64,000 nucleotides of DNA from CAJCJE01 sp036494465 (lineage in GTDB: Bacteria; Actinomycetota; Actinomycetes; Mycobacteriales; Pseudonocardiaceae): assembly GCA_036494465.1 (NCBI GenBank), contig DASXOJ010000071.1:76144-140143 (forward strand), read 5' to 3'. The notes under the pieces are model-generated. The model saw only the letters and a program-made list of their open reading frames with translations. It was not told the DNA's origin and ran no database searches. Made by a program: the position numbers and the translations under genes. The first letter of the stretch is position 1, and each line of letters begins with the position of its first letter. Positions 16,346-24,773 of this stretch are shown here, piece by piece.

Positions 16346-16456
16346 ATGGCTACCGTGTTGACGTCGCGCCGTCGGCGTTCCGGTCAGCCTCGATTGTTTC
16401 TCCGGTCGGCACTGGCAACCTGGGCAGTGGGTGCGCAAACAGCGAGGAGCAACGGC

Positions 16457-17392
16457 GTGGCGGTGCAGCGAGGCCGGGGACGTGGCATGACGCCCAGTCA
16501 CCAGGCCGATGCGGTCACCGAGCCGATACCGGCGGTCGGCCTCGACGGCGAGCCCGTGCGCGATCGCACGCGGGTCATTCCCGAGGCTGCCGTGGCACGG
16601 CTCGCGGTCTATCTCCGAGTTCTGTCCGGCCTCGCCGACCAGGGGGTCGGCACCATCTCCAGCGAGGAGCTCTCCGCCGCTGCCGGGGTCAACTCGGCGA
16701 AACTGCGCAAGGACCTCTCCTACGTCGGTTCGTACGGAACGCGTGGCGTCGGCTACGAGGTCGCGGTGTTGATCGAGGAGATCGAGCGCATCCTCGGACT
16801 CACCCGAAAGCACAGCGTCGCGGTGGTCGGGATAGGTAATCTTGGTCACGCGCTGGCCAACTACGCGGGCTTCCGCAGCAGGGGCTTTCCGGTCTCCGCG
16901 CTGTTCGACGTCGAGGAAGACCTCATTGGTGTGCCAGTTGGGGGAATCCAGGTCGACCATATCGACGACATCGGGCGCATCTGCATGGAGCGCGGGGTGT
17001 CCATCGGGGTGGTCGCGACCCCTCCCACCGCCGCCCAGCTGGTTTGCGACCGTTTGGTATCTGCGGGCGTCCGATGCATTCTTAATTTCGCGCCCGTTGT
17101 TCTGCAGGTCCCGGACGACGTCGAGGTGCGCAAGGTCGATCTCGCGGTCGAGATGCAGATCTTGTCCTTCCACGTCGCACGCAGGGCCGACGAGGCTGCC
17201 GAGGACGCCGCAGCGGCGGCCGGAGCAACCCCGGACGGGGCCCTGCCTACGCAGGCCACCCGCAGGGGCGGGGCGCACCGGGCCGATCGGGTCGCCGACC
17301 GGTCCCGGAACGGGACAGCGGAGGCAACGGCGGACGGCTCGGGCAACGAGCCGGACGCGACTGGGGTGAACGGGATGGTGATCCGTCGATGA
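16457..17392 (+). CDS. rex: redox-sensing transcriptional repressor Rex
   Basis: Senses the NADH/NAD+ ratio and represses respiratory genes when NADH is low. The N-terminal winged helix reads VIPEAAVARLAVYLRVL ... ISSEELSAAAGVNSAKLRKDLSYVGSYGTRGVGY. The Rossmann NADH domain starts at VAVVGIGNLGHALANYAGF, with ILNFAPVVLQVPDDVEVRKVDLAVEMQILSFH near its end. A ~75-residue Ala/Arg-rich tail extends beyond the Streptomyces protein. GTG 16457 has GAGGAG seven bases upstream; ATG 16487 is a shorter alternative. The stop overlaps hemA (ATGA). A Rex operator lies 112 bases upstream of the GTG, and two more stand before nuo at 59.4 kb. Confidence 0.95.
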   Translation: MAVQRGRGRGMTPSHQADAVTEPIPAVGLDGEPVRDRTRVIPEAAVARLAVYLRVLSGLADQGVGTISSEELSAAAGVNSAKLRKDLSYVGSYGTRGVGYEVAVLIEEIERILGLTRKHSVAVVGIGNLGHALANYAGFRSRGFPVSALFDVEEDLIGVPVGGIQVDHIDDIGRICMERGVSIGVVATPPTAAQLVCDRLVSAGVRCILNFAPVVLQVPDDVEVRKVDLAVEMQILSFHVARRADEAAEDAAAAAGATPDGALPTQATRRGGAHRADRVADRSRNGTAEATADGSGNEPDATGVNGMVIRR

Positions 17393-18792
17393 ACGTGCTC
17401 GTCGTCGGTATGTCGCACCGCAGCGCGGGCGTGCGGGACCTCGAGCGCGCCAGCATGTCCACCGCCGATACCGGCAAGGTCCTGCACGAGCTGATGAGCT
17501 GCGCCCACGTCAGCGAGGTGCTGCTGGTCTCGACCTGCAACCGCGTCGAGGTCTACGCGGTGGTCGAGACCTTCCACGGTGGCCTCGCCGATCTTTCCAA
17601 CGTGCTCGCCCGCCAGTCCGGTGAAGACACCGCGGCGCTGTGCGAGAAGTTGTACGTGCACTACGCGGCCGCCGCCGTCGAGCACCTGTTCTCGGTCGCG
17701 GCGGGCCTCGACTCGATGGTCGTCGGCGAACCGCAGATCCTGGGCCAGCTGCGCGGCGCGTACGCCGCCGCCGACGCGGCAGGCACGGTCGGGCGGACGC
17801 TGCACGAGCTGGTCCAGTACGCGTTGCGGGTCGGCAAGCGGGTGCACTCCGAGACCGACATCGACGCGGCCGGCGCCTCGGTCGTTGGCGAAGCCCTCAA
17901 CGACGCGGATCGGGTGCTCGGTGGCCTGACCGGGCGCAGGGCGCTGATCGTCGGCGCCGGCTCGATGGGCGGCCTGGCCGCCGCGTCGCTGCGCAGGGCG
18001 GGCATCGGCGGCGTGGTGATCGCCAACCGCACCGAGGCCAACGGCACCCGGCTCGCCGCTTCCCTCTCGGCGGAGGGCGTGCCAGCGCGCGCCATCGGCC
18101 TGGACGGGCTCGCCGACCAGATCGCCACCGCCGACGTGCTGCTCGCGTGTACCGGCGCGATGGACGTCGTGGTGCCCGCCGACATCGTGTCGCGCGGCCT
18201 CGCAGGCCGGGTGGCCGGACGCCCGCTGGTCGTGTGCGACCTCGGCCTGCCAAGGGACGTTGACGCGGCCGTCGCGGACCTGCCCGGGGTCACCGTCGTC
18301 GACCTGGAAACCCTGCGTGACCGGCTGGCCGACGCGCCGACCGGCCGCACCACCGACCGCGCCGGCGCCATCCTCGCCGAGGAGGTGCGCGGCTACCTCG
18401 CCGCGCAGCGCTCCGCCGAGGTCACGCCGACAGTCACCGCGCTGCGCAGGCGCGCTGCCGAGGTCGTCGACGCCGAACTGCTCCGGCTCGACTCCCGGCT
18501 CCCCGAACTCGACGAACAGGTTCGCCGCGAACTGGCCAAAACTGTGCGGCGGGTGGTGGACAAGCTGCTGCACACTCCGACCGTGCGGGTCAAGCAGCTG
18601 GCCTCCGCTCCCGGCGGGGCAGGCTACGCGGACGCGCTGCGCGAACTGTTCGAACTGGATCCCAAGGCAGCCGCCGCGGTCAGCGCGGCAGCCGCCATCG
18701 ACGGTCCGACGGCCGCACGCGACGGGCTCAGCCTGGACGGCGCGAGCCTCGCGGCCAACCTGGCCAAGCTCGACGGAGAGGCACCGGCGTGA
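17389..18792 (+). CDS. hemA: glutamyl-tRNA reductase
   Basis: First committed step of C5 heme synthesis: NADPH reduction of glutamyl-tRNA to glutamate-1-semialdehyde, which HemL (36.5 kb) converts to 5-aminolevulinate. 467 residues. The catalytic cysteine lies in LLVSTCNRVEVYAV; LVVGMSHRSAG opens the protein; GLDSMVVGEPQILGQ binds substrate; RALIVGAGSMGGLAAASLRRAG is the NADPH Rossmann motif; the C-terminal helical dimerisation domain follows. It is translationally coupled to rex (4-base overlap) and hemC. Confidence 0.97.
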   Translation: MNVLVVGMSHRSAGVRDLERASMSTADTGKVLHELMSCAHVSEVLLVSTCNRVEVYAVVETFHGGLADLSNVLARQSGEDTAALCEKLYVHYAAAAVEHLFSVAAGLDSMVVGEPQILGQLRGAYAAADAAGTVGRTLHELVQYALRVGKRVHSETDIDAAGASVVGEALNDADRVLGGLTGRRALIVGAGSMGGLAAASLRRAGIGGVVIANRTEANGTRLAASLSAEGVPARAIGLDGLADQIATADVLLACTGAMDVVVPADIVSRGLAGRVAGRPLVVCDLGLPRDVDAAVADLPGVTVVDLETLRDRLADAPTGRTTDRAGAILAEEVRGYLAAQRSAEVTPTVTALRRRAAEVVDAELLRLDSRLPELDEQVRRELAKTVRRVVDKLLHTPTVRVKQLASAPGGAGYADALRELFELDPKAAAAVSAAAAIDGPTAARDGLSLDGASLAANLAKLDGEAPA

Positions 18793-18821
18793 CACACGCA
18801 CGACACGGCGAGGAGGCGGAC

Positions 18822-19790
18822 ATGCCCCCCGGCCTGACCCTGGTCGGCCGCACGCTGCGGATCGGTACCCGGGGCAGCGCCCTCGCCCTGGCGCAGACCC
18901 GGCTGATGGCCGACCGGCTGGAGGCCGCGGGCGCCAGCGTGGAGATCATCACCGTGTCCACCATCGGTGACCGCTCCAGCGCGCCGGTCAACGAGCTCGG
19001 CGTCGGCGTGTTCACCTCCGCCCTGCGTGACGCGCTCGCCGCAGGCGAGGTCGACATCGCGGTGCACTCGTACAAGGACCTGCCCACCGCGCCCGATCCG
19101 CGCCTGGTGCTGGCCGGCGTGCCCGAACGCGAAGATCCCCGCGACGCGCTGATCGCCCGCGACGGGCTCACTCTCGGTGAGCTGCCGCCCGGCTCGCGCG
19201 TCGGTACTGGCGCGGCTCGCCGGGCCACGCAACTGGAGGCGCTGGGGCTCGGTTTGGAAATCGTGCCGATTCGCGGCAATGTAGACACCCGGATCCGCAA
19301 GGTGACCAGCGGCGAACTCGACGGGGTCGTGGTGGCGAAGGCCGGGCTGGCCAGGCTCGGGCGGACCGGGGAGATCACCGAGGTGCTCGACCCGATCCAG
19401 ATGCTGCCCGCGCCCGCCCAGGGCGCGCTCGCGCTGGAATGCCGGGTGTCCGACATGGAAGTCGAATACCTGCTGCGATCCACCGTTGATGACGAAGCAA
19501 CCAGGGCCGCGGTGACCGCGGAGCGCGCCATGCTGGCCGCGCTCGAAGCGGGCTGCAGCGCGCCAGTTGGAGCATTGGCCGAAGTCGTGGAGGATGTGAT
19601 GGCCGACGGCGCAGGTGGGGAACGGACCGTTCTCCGGCTGTCGCTTCGTGGCGTGGCCGCCACCCCCCAGAACGAGATCCTCCGTGCTTCCGCTGTATCT
19701 GACCTGACCAACGCAGACGAACTCGGCCGTGAATTGGCCGCCGAGCTGCTCGATCTCGGGGCCGCAGTGCTGTCCGGCCCGGAGGCATAG
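18822..19790 (+). CDS. hemC: hydroxymethylbilane synthase (porphobilinogen deaminase)
   Basis: Joins four porphobilinogens into hydroxymethylbilane. Conserved parts are LRIGTRGSALALAQTRLMAD, DIAVHSYKDLPT, VGTGAARRATQL, PIRGNVDTRIRKV and LEAGCSAPVGALAE, which contains the cysteine that carries the dipyrromethane cofactor. ATG 18822 has GAGGAGG just upstream and gives a family-like N-terminus; GTG 18789, which overlaps the hemA stop (GTGA), would add 11 residues. Third gene of rex-hemA-hemC-hemD. Confidence 0.96.
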   Translation: MPPGLTLVGRTLRIGTRGSALALAQTRLMADRLEAAGASVEIITVSTIGDRSSAPVNELGVGVFTSALRDALAAGEVDIAVHSYKDLPTAPDPRLVLAGVPEREDPRDALIARDGLTLGELPPGSRVGTGAARRATQLEALGLGLEIVPIRGNVDTRIRKVTSGELDGVVVAKAGLARLGRTGEITEVLDPIQMLPAPAQGALALECRVSDMEVEYLLRSTVDDEATRAAVTAERAMLAALEAGCSAPVGALAEVVEDVMADGAGGERTVLRLSLRGVAATPQNEILRASAVSDLTNADELGRELAAELLDLGAAVLSGPEA

Positions 19791-19794
19791 TTTG

Positions 19795-21339
19795 ATGGAG
19801 AGTGCCCAGATGACCCGCGCACGTAAGGCCCCCGGGCGTATCGCCTTTGTGGGCTCCGGCCCCGGCGACACGGGGTTGCTCACCGTTCGGGCCAACGAGT
19901 CGATCACACATGCCGAACTCGTGGTGACCGATCCAGATGTTCCCTCTGCCGTTCTCGCGCTCATCGGCGAGGAGGTGGAACTGCGTCCCGCCGTCGGCGA
20001 CCCGGCCGACGTGGCGAAAGACCTGGTGAACGAGGCCAAGGCCGGCCGCTCCGTGGTGCGCCTGGTCGCCGGTGACCCGCTCACCCTGGACGCCGTGGTC
20101 CGCGAGGCCCAGGCCGTCGCCAAGACCAGCATCGCCTTCGACGTCGTTCCCGGCGTGCCCGCCGGTACCGCGGTGCCCGCCTACGCGGGTGTCGCGCTCG
20201 GCGCGGTGCACACCGAGGTCGACGTGCGCGGCGAGATCGACTGGGCCGGCCTGGCCGCCGCGCCCGGCACGCTGGTCCTGCACGCCACCGGCGGCCACCT
20301 GGCCGAGGCCGCGTCCTGCCTGGTCGAGAACGGCATGGCGTCGGCGACCTTGGTCGCGGTGACCGCGGACGGCACCGGCAACGGCCAGCGCACCGTGGAC
20401 ACCACCCTCGCCTCGCTCGCCGCCGACGCGGGCGAGCTGGCCGGGAACCTGATCGTCACGGTCGGCGCGGCGGCGGGCAACCGCGCCAAGCTGTCCTGGT
20501 GGGAGTCGCGCTCGCTGTACGGCTGGAAGGTGCTGGTGCCGCGCACCAAGGATCAGGCCGTCGAGATGAGCGAGAAGCTGCGCTCGCACGGCGCCATCCC
20601 GGTCGAGGTGCCGACCATCTCGGTCGAGCCGCCGCGCAGCCCCGCGCAGATGGAACGCTCGGTCAAGGGCCTTGTCGACGGCCGCTACCAGTGGGTCGTG
20701 TTCACCTCGACCAACGCGGTCCGCGCGGTCTGGGAGAAGTTCCGCGAGTTCGGCCTGGACGCGCGGGCGTTCTCCGGCGTGAAGATCGCCTGCGTCGGTG
20801 AGTCGACCGCGGCCAAGGTGCGCTCGTTCGGCATCATCCCCGAGCTGGTGCCCTCCGGCGAACAGTCCAGTGAGGGTCTGCTGGCGGACTTCCCGCCGCA
20901 CGACGACATCCTGGACCCGGTGGACCGCGTGCTACTGCCCCGGGCCGACATCGCCACCGAAACCCTCGCCGCCGGTCTGCGCGACCGGGGCTGGGAGATC
21001 GACGACGTGACCGCGTACCGCACCGTGCGCGCGGCCCCGCCGCCCGCCGACACCCGCGAGATGATCAAGTCCGGCGGATTCGACGCGGTGTGCTTCACCT
21101 CGTCATCGACCGTGCGGAACCTGGTCGGCATCGCGGGCAAGCCGCACACCAGGACGCTGGTCGCGTGTATCGGCCCGAAGACCGCGGAGACCGCGCACGA
21201 GTTCGGCCTGCGGGTCGACGTGCAGCCGGAGGAAGCGTCCGTGCCGAGCCTGGTCGACGCGCTCGCCGCGCACGCGGCCCGGCTGCGTGCCGAGGGTGCG
21301 CTGCCGCCCCCGCGCAAGACCAAGCGCGCTCGCCGCTGA
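19795..21339 (+). CDS. hemD: uroporphyrinogen-III synthase with N-terminal SUMT-like domain
   Basis: 514 residues, two domains. Residues ~1-250 resemble uroporphyrinogen-III C-methyltransferase (FVGSGPGDTGLLTVRANESI, ELVVTDPDV, VVPGVPAGTAVPAYAGV), but the usual KGGDPFVFGRG loop reads LVAGDPLTLDAVV, so methyltransferase activity is doubtful. Residues ~255-500 are HemD (GWKVLVPRTKDQAVEMSEKL, WVVFTSTNAVRAVWEKF, IACVGESTAAKVRSFGI, FDAVCFTSSSTVRNLVGIAG), which closes hydroxymethylbilane to uroporphyrinogen III. The same fusion is found in mycobacterial Rv0511. GGAGG stands nine bases before ATG 19795. A strong hairpin terminator follows. Confidence 0.94.
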   Translation: MESAQMTRARKAPGRIAFVGSGPGDTGLLTVRANESITHAELVVTDPDVPSAVLALIGEEVELRPAVGDPADVAKDLVNEAKAGRSVVRLVAGDPLTLDAVVREAQAVAKTSIAFDVVPGVPAGTAVPAYAGVALGAVHTEVDVRGEIDWAGLAAAPGTLVLHATGGHLAEAASCLVENGMASATLVAVTADGTGNGQRTVDTTLASLAADAGELAGNLIVTVGAAAGNRAKLSWWESRSLYGWKVLVPRTKDQAVEMSEKLRSHGAIPVEVPTISVEPPRSPAQMERSVKGLVDGRYQWVVFTSTNAVRAVWEKFREFGLDARAFSGVKIACVGESTAAKVRSFGIIPELVPSGEQSSEGLLADFPPHDDILDPVDRVLLPRADIATETLAAGLRDRGWEIDDVTAYRTVRAAPPPADTREMIKSGGFDAVCFTSSSTVRNLVGIAGKPHTRTLVACIGPKTAETAHEFGLRVDVQPEEASVPSLVDALAAHAARLRAEGALPPPRKTKRARR

Positions 21340-21363
21340 GGTAGTCAAGTCGACTTGTCCACA

Positions 21364-21399
21364 AGGCGCGACGGTTGTCCACAGGCAACCGTCGCGCCT
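21364..21399. terminator. bidirectional hairpin terminator after hemD
   Basis: A 14-base perfect stem (AGGCGCGACGGTTG, 21364-21377, with CAACCGTCGCGCCT, 21386-21399) and an 8-base loop, then GTGTGTTTTCC. It stands between convergent hemD and the membrane protein gene, so it can stop both. Confidence 0.85.
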
Positions 21400-21413
21400 G
21401 TGTGTTTTCCGGG

Positions 21414-22136
21414 TCAGTCGGTGAGTCCGAGGATCGTGAGGAGCAGGAGCAGCGGGATGAGCCAGCTGACCCCGACCGTGACCAGCGCCATCGCCCGGGT
21501 GGCGCGTGATTCGCCGCAACAAATCAGCACTACGGCGACCCCGGCGGCCAGCACCTGAGTCGCCGCCGGTTGGCCGAGGTAGACCAGCAGCAGACCGGTC
21601 CCGGTGACGATGCCCGCGATGCGAAAGCCCAGCCGGTCCCGGAACAGCAGCGGTAGCAGCGCGAGCGCGCCCCAGCCCGCCATGCCGAGCGGCGTTCGAA
21701 GCTGTGTCGGCACCAGCGCCGTCTCGGTGAAGGCGAGGGCGACCGAGACCGCGACGACCGCCAGTTCGACTCGGGCAGCCACCGGAACCTGCCGGGTTGG
21801 TTCTTCGGCGGCCGCACCGATGCCGATCAACGCGCTGAGGGCGATCAGCAGCGGCATCACGAAGAACAGGACATAGACAGAGGCGTAGCAGAACCCGACG
21901 ACGCACCCGAGTAACAGGACGCAGCCGACAACGCGGCACGCGGTGCGGAAGTGGCTGGCGCGCGGGGCGACGAGCGGGCTGCCGACCACCACGAAGCAGG
22001 CGATCGTGAGCGGAACCTGCCCACTGGAATGCGGAAACATTTCCGCTGTCTCGATCGCCACGGCCGCCGCGGTGACGAGGACCTGACTGCGCAGCCACCA
22101 GTCGGGCCGGATTCGCTGTTCGGTCAGTGTGACCAT
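21414..22136 (-). CDS. polytopic membrane protein of unknown function
   Basis: 240 residues from ATG 22136 (MVTLTEQRIRPDWWLRSQ), with AGGGGGA as ribosome binding site. About eight hydrophobic segments follow in close succession (for example VLVTAAAVAIETAEMF, VVGCVLLLGCVVGFCYASVYVLFFVMPLLIAL, VELAVVAVSVALAFTE, TQVLAAGVAVVLICC, LVTVGVSWLIPLLLLLTILGL). I do not recognise a family; the size and sensor-domain-like packing are compatible with a histidine kinase input domain without a kinase, but this is speculation. Its promoter reads as TTGAGC-17-TACCGT and is overlapped by an inverted-repeat operator (22161-22195). Confidence 0.75.
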   Translation of the reverse strand: MVTLTEQRIRPDWWLRSQVLVTAAAVAIETAEMFPHSSGQVPLTIACFVVVGSPLVAPRASHFRTACRVVGCVLLLGCVVGFCYASVYVLFFVMPLLIALSALIGIGAAAEEPTRQVPVAARVELAVVAVSVALAFTETALVPTQLRTPLGMAGWGALALLPLLFRDRLGFRIAGIVTGTGLLLVYLGQPAATQVLAAGVAVVLICCGESRATRAMALVTVGVSWLIPLLLLLTILGLTD

Positions 22137-22160
22137 GATTCCCCCTCGTTTTGCGCGATT

Positions 22161-22195
22161 GCTCAAACGGTAGCTCGATTTGAGCGAACGCTCAA
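22161..22195. promoter_or_regulatory. inverted-repeat operator over the promoter of the divergent membrane gene
   Basis: TTGAGCG-AA-CGCTCAA (22180-22195) plus a third half site GCTCAAA at 22161-22167. On the minus strand -35 TTGAGC (22195-22190) and -10 TACCGT (22172-22167) are 17 bases apart and both overlap the half sites. The hemB -10 candidate TACCCT (22221-22226) lies just to the right. The form suits a TetR-type repressor; none is encoded nearby. Confidence 0.6.
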
Positions 22196-22263
22196 GAGTG
22201 GGCCTCGACCTGGGCGGGGCTACCCTCGAAGGTGCACCCCGGAACCGCACTGAAGGAGAGTTC

Positions 22264-23241
22264 GTGTTTCCGACTCATCGGCCGCGCCGGTTGCGCACCA
22301 CCGCGGCGGTTCGGCGACTGGTCAGTGAAACCACGGTCCGGCCGCGCCAGCTGGTGCTGCCCATGTTCATCAAGGAGGGGCTGACCGAGCCGGTTCCGAT
22401 CGAGTCGATGCCGGGCGTGCTCCAGCACACCCGCGACTCGCTGCGCAAGGCCGCCGTCGAGGCGGTACAGGCGGGCGTCGGCGGGTTGATGGTCTACGGC
22501 GTGCCGATCACCCGGGACGCGGTCGGCTCCGGCGCGATCGACCCGAACGGCGTGCTCAACGTCGCGATGCGCGATCTGCGCGCGGAACTCGGCGACGACA
22601 CCGTGCTGATGGCCGACACCTGCCTCGACGAGTTCACCGACCACGGCCACTGCGGCGTGCTGACCCAGGACGGCCGGGTCGACAACGACAAAACCCTTGC
22701 GCTGTATGCGGAAATGGCGGTCGCACAGGTCGAGGCGGGCGCGCACTGGCTTGGGCCGAGCGGCATGATGGACGGCCAGATCGGCGTCATCCGCGAGGCG
22801 CTGGACGACGCGGGCCACACCGACGCGGGCATCCTGGCCTACTCGGCCAAGTACGCCGGCGCGTTCTATGGCCCGTTCCGCGACGCGGTCGAGTCCGCGT
22901 TGCAGGGCGACCGCAAGACCTACCAGCAGGACCCGGCGAACCTGACCGAGGCGCTGCGCGAGGTTGAGCTGGATATCGACGAGGGCGCGGACGCGGTCAT
23001 GGTCAAGCCCGCGCTGCCGTTCCTGGACGTGGTGCGCGCGGTCGCCGAGATCAGCCCGGTTCCGGTGGCCGCCTACCAGGTCTCCGGCGAGTACTCGATG
23101 GTCGAGGCGGCCGCCGCCCGCGGCTGGCTCGACCGGCAGCGGACCATCGTGGAGTCGCTGACCTCGATCCGCAGGGCGGGCGCGGACATCGTGCTGACCT
23201 ACTGGGCCGCCGAAGCGTCCGGCTGGCTCGCGGACGCCTGA
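22264..23241 (+). CDS. hemB: delta-aminolevulinic acid dehydratase (porphobilinogen synthase)
   Basis: Condenses two 5-aminolevulinates to porphobilinogen. 325 residues. VLPMFIKEGLTEPVPIESMPGV starts the barrel; the metal region reads MADTCLDEFTDHGHCGV, keeping two cysteines of the zinc site with Asp in place of the middle one, as in other actinobacteria; the Schiff-base lysines are in LAYSAKYAGAFYGPFRDA and AVMVKPALPFLDVV; YQVSGEYSM follows. GTG 22264 has AAGGAGAG five bases upstream. It is separated from hemACD by the terminator and a minus-strand gene, so it has its own promoter. Confidence 0.97.
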   Translation: MFPTHRPRRLRTTAAVRRLVSETTVRPRQLVLPMFIKEGLTEPVPIESMPGVLQHTRDSLRKAAVEAVQAGVGGLMVYGVPITRDAVGSGAIDPNGVLNVAMRDLRAELGDDTVLMADTCLDEFTDHGHCGVLTQDGRVDNDKTLALYAEMAVAQVEAGAHWLGPSGMMDGQIGVIREALDDAGHTDAGILAYSAKYAGAFYGPFRDAVESALQGDRKTYQQDPANLTEALREVELDIDEGADAVMVKPALPFLDVVRAVAEISPVPVAAYQVSGEYSMVEAAAARGWLDRQRTIVESLTSIRRAGADIVLTYWAAEASGWLADA

Positions 23242-23311
23242 GGCACATTTCGGGTTCGACGGCGGAATTCGCCTGCGGAGAATGGGTTCCGCTGGCTAGT
23301 TTTGTCTGACC

Positions 23312-23833
23312 ATGACCGAAAGAACTGGTCCCTTCCCCGTGCGCCGGACGGCGGATGGCTCGGCGTCGAGCCGTCCCCGTTCGGTGCGGGTGGCGAGCGG
23401 GCTGTGGTTGCTGGCGATCGCCACCGGCGTGGTCGGCGAGAGCATCGGGTTGTGCCTGGCGCGCAAGATCATGCGCCAGGCGATCCGGATGGTCGATCCC
23501 GGTGATTCGCAGGACACCGTGCTGCCGCCCGCGTTCGCCGGGCCGAGCATGGCCAGTGCCCTGTTCGATCTGGTGTTGTTCGTGGTCACCTTGGCGGTGG
23601 TGTTCGCGTTCCGGGACGGCGCGCACTGGTCGCGGGCCACGTTGACGGCGCTGGGCGTGCTGACCGTGCTCGACCGGTTGTGCCTGACCGGGTTCTACGC
23701 CGCGCTGTACCTGGCGATCGGGCCCGGCGGCCGGGTGGATCTCGTGTTCGCGGCGGTCAACGTGGCTGCCGTGCTGGCCGCGATTCCGGTGATGTACGGC
23801 AGGGCGACGAGCCGCTACCTGCGCGGCGGCTGA
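23312..23833 (+). CDS. membrane protein, four predicted helices
   Basis: 173 residues. A ~25-residue polar N-terminus is followed by four hydrophobic segments (VASGLWLLAIATGVVGESIGLCL, ALFDLVLFVVTLAVVFAF, TALGVLTVLDRLCLTGFYAALYLAIG, LVFAAVNVAAVLAAIPVMY). It begins a chain of small membrane proteins (23.3-25.1 kb). The position just after hemB matches the uncharacterised membrane proteins Rv0513-Rv0514. The helix pattern resembles the next gene, so the two may be diverged relatives. Confidence 0.72.
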   Translation: MTERTGPFPVRRTADGSASSRPRSVRVASGLWLLAIATGVVGESIGLCLARKIMRQAIRMVDPGDSQDTVLPPAFAGPSMASALFDLVLFVVTLAVVFAFRDGAHWSRATLTALGVLTVLDRLCLTGFYAALYLAIGPGGRVDLVFAAVNVAAVLAAIPVMYGRATSRYLRGG

Positions 23834-23877
23834 CCCTGGTGGACGCCGCGATCGACGGCGGCATACCGTCACGCATC

Positions 23878-24330
23878 GTGAGTGAGCAGGGGAAACCGGA
23901 GCACGGGAAACCGCCGGCCTCGATCGAGGTGGCGTTCTGGATCTGGATCGTCAGCGCCGTCGTGAGCCTGGTCTTCGCGGTGCTGGCCCCGCGCGCGAAG
24001 GGCAACATCCTCGACAGCCTGCGGCAGTCCAAGCCGCCGGGGCTGGCGCCGAGCCAGTACGACCACACCGCCAACGTGCTGATCACCGTGTTGGTCGTGC
24101 AGCTGGCCGTGTTCGCCCTGCTGTACGTGTTCCTGGCCTACAAGGTCCGGTCCGGGCGGAACTGGGCCCGGCTGACGTTGACCGTGCTGCTGATCATCGG
24201 TGTGGTGTACGGCCTGTTCAACGGCTCGCTGCTCTCCAGCGGCGTCGGCCTGCTGATCAGCGCGGTCGCGGTGGCCCTGGTGTACCTGCCCTCCGCGTCC
24301 GCGTTCTTCGCAGCGCACCGGCGCCAGTGA
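23878..24330 (+). CDS. small membrane protein, four predicted helices
   Basis: 150 residues. Hydrophobic segments are VAFWIWIVSAVVSLVFAVLA, VLITVLVVQLAVFALLYVFLAY, WARLTLTVLLIIGVVYGLFNG and GVGLLISAVAVALVYLP. The motif FLAYKVRSGRNWARLTLTVL resembles the conserved loop of many small actinobacterial membrane proteins of unknown role (VR.GR.WAR). The stop overlaps the next ATG (TGATG). The start is uncertain: GTG 23878 fits best, GTG 23839 is also in frame, and neither has a clear ribosome binding site. Confidence 0.7.
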   Translation: MSEQGKPEHGKPPASIEVAFWIWIVSAVVSLVFAVLAPRAKGNILDSLRQSKPPGLAPSQYDHTANVLITVLVVQLAVFALLYVFLAYKVRSGRNWARLTLTVLLIIGVVYGLFNGSLLSSGVGLLISAVAVALVYLPSASAFFAAHRRQ

Positions 24331-24773
24331 TGACCGACCGGTACGCCGAGCCGGGCTCGTCCTGGTGGCCGGTGCTCTGGGGACCGGTCTTCGCGCTGGT
24401 TGGTGGCCTGGTCGAGGCGACGACCGGCCCGGTTCACCTGATCGAGTGGGTCGTGGTCGGTATCGCGCTGGCCGGTGCGGCCGCGGTGTGGGTGCAGGCG
24501 CGGCGCCGGGTGCATTCGGTCCGGCTCACCGGCGAGACGCTGCACCAGGGCCGGGAGGAACTGGCGGTGGCGCGGATCGCCGAGATCGAGGACGTCGGGC
24601 CGCCGTTGGGGGCGCGGGTGCTCGGCGGCGGGTGGACGGTGCCCAAGCGCTTCACCGAGGTACCACTGCGGTTGCGCGACGGTTCGGTGGTACTGGCCTG
24701 GGCGAGGAACCCGGATGGGCTGCGGGGCGCGCTGCGCCCGTTGGTGGAGCCGTGGGAGGCTGAGCAACCGTGA
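24330..24773 (+). CDS. membrane protein with PH-like cytoplasmic domain (DUF3093-like layout)
   Basis: 147 residues: two hydrophobic segments (WPVLWGPVFALVGGLVEA and HLIEWVVVGIALAGAAAVWVQA) and then a ~75-residue beta-rich domain, VHSVRLTGETLHQGREELAVARIAEIEDVGPP ... TEVPLRLRDGSVVLAWARNPDGLRGALRPLVE. This layout resembles DUF3093 proteins, whose soluble part is PH-like, but the DPTPYW signature is missing. Probably the counterpart of Rv0513. It overlaps the previous gene by 1 base and the next by 4 (GTGA), so the set is one operon. Confidence 0.7.
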   Translation: MTDRYAEPGSSWWPVLWGPVFALVGGLVEATTGPVHLIEWVVVGIALAGAAAVWVQARRRVHSVRLTGETLHQGREELAVARIAEIEDVGPPLGARVLGGGWTVPKRFTEVPLRLRDGSVVLAWARNPDGLRGALRPLVEPWEAEQP

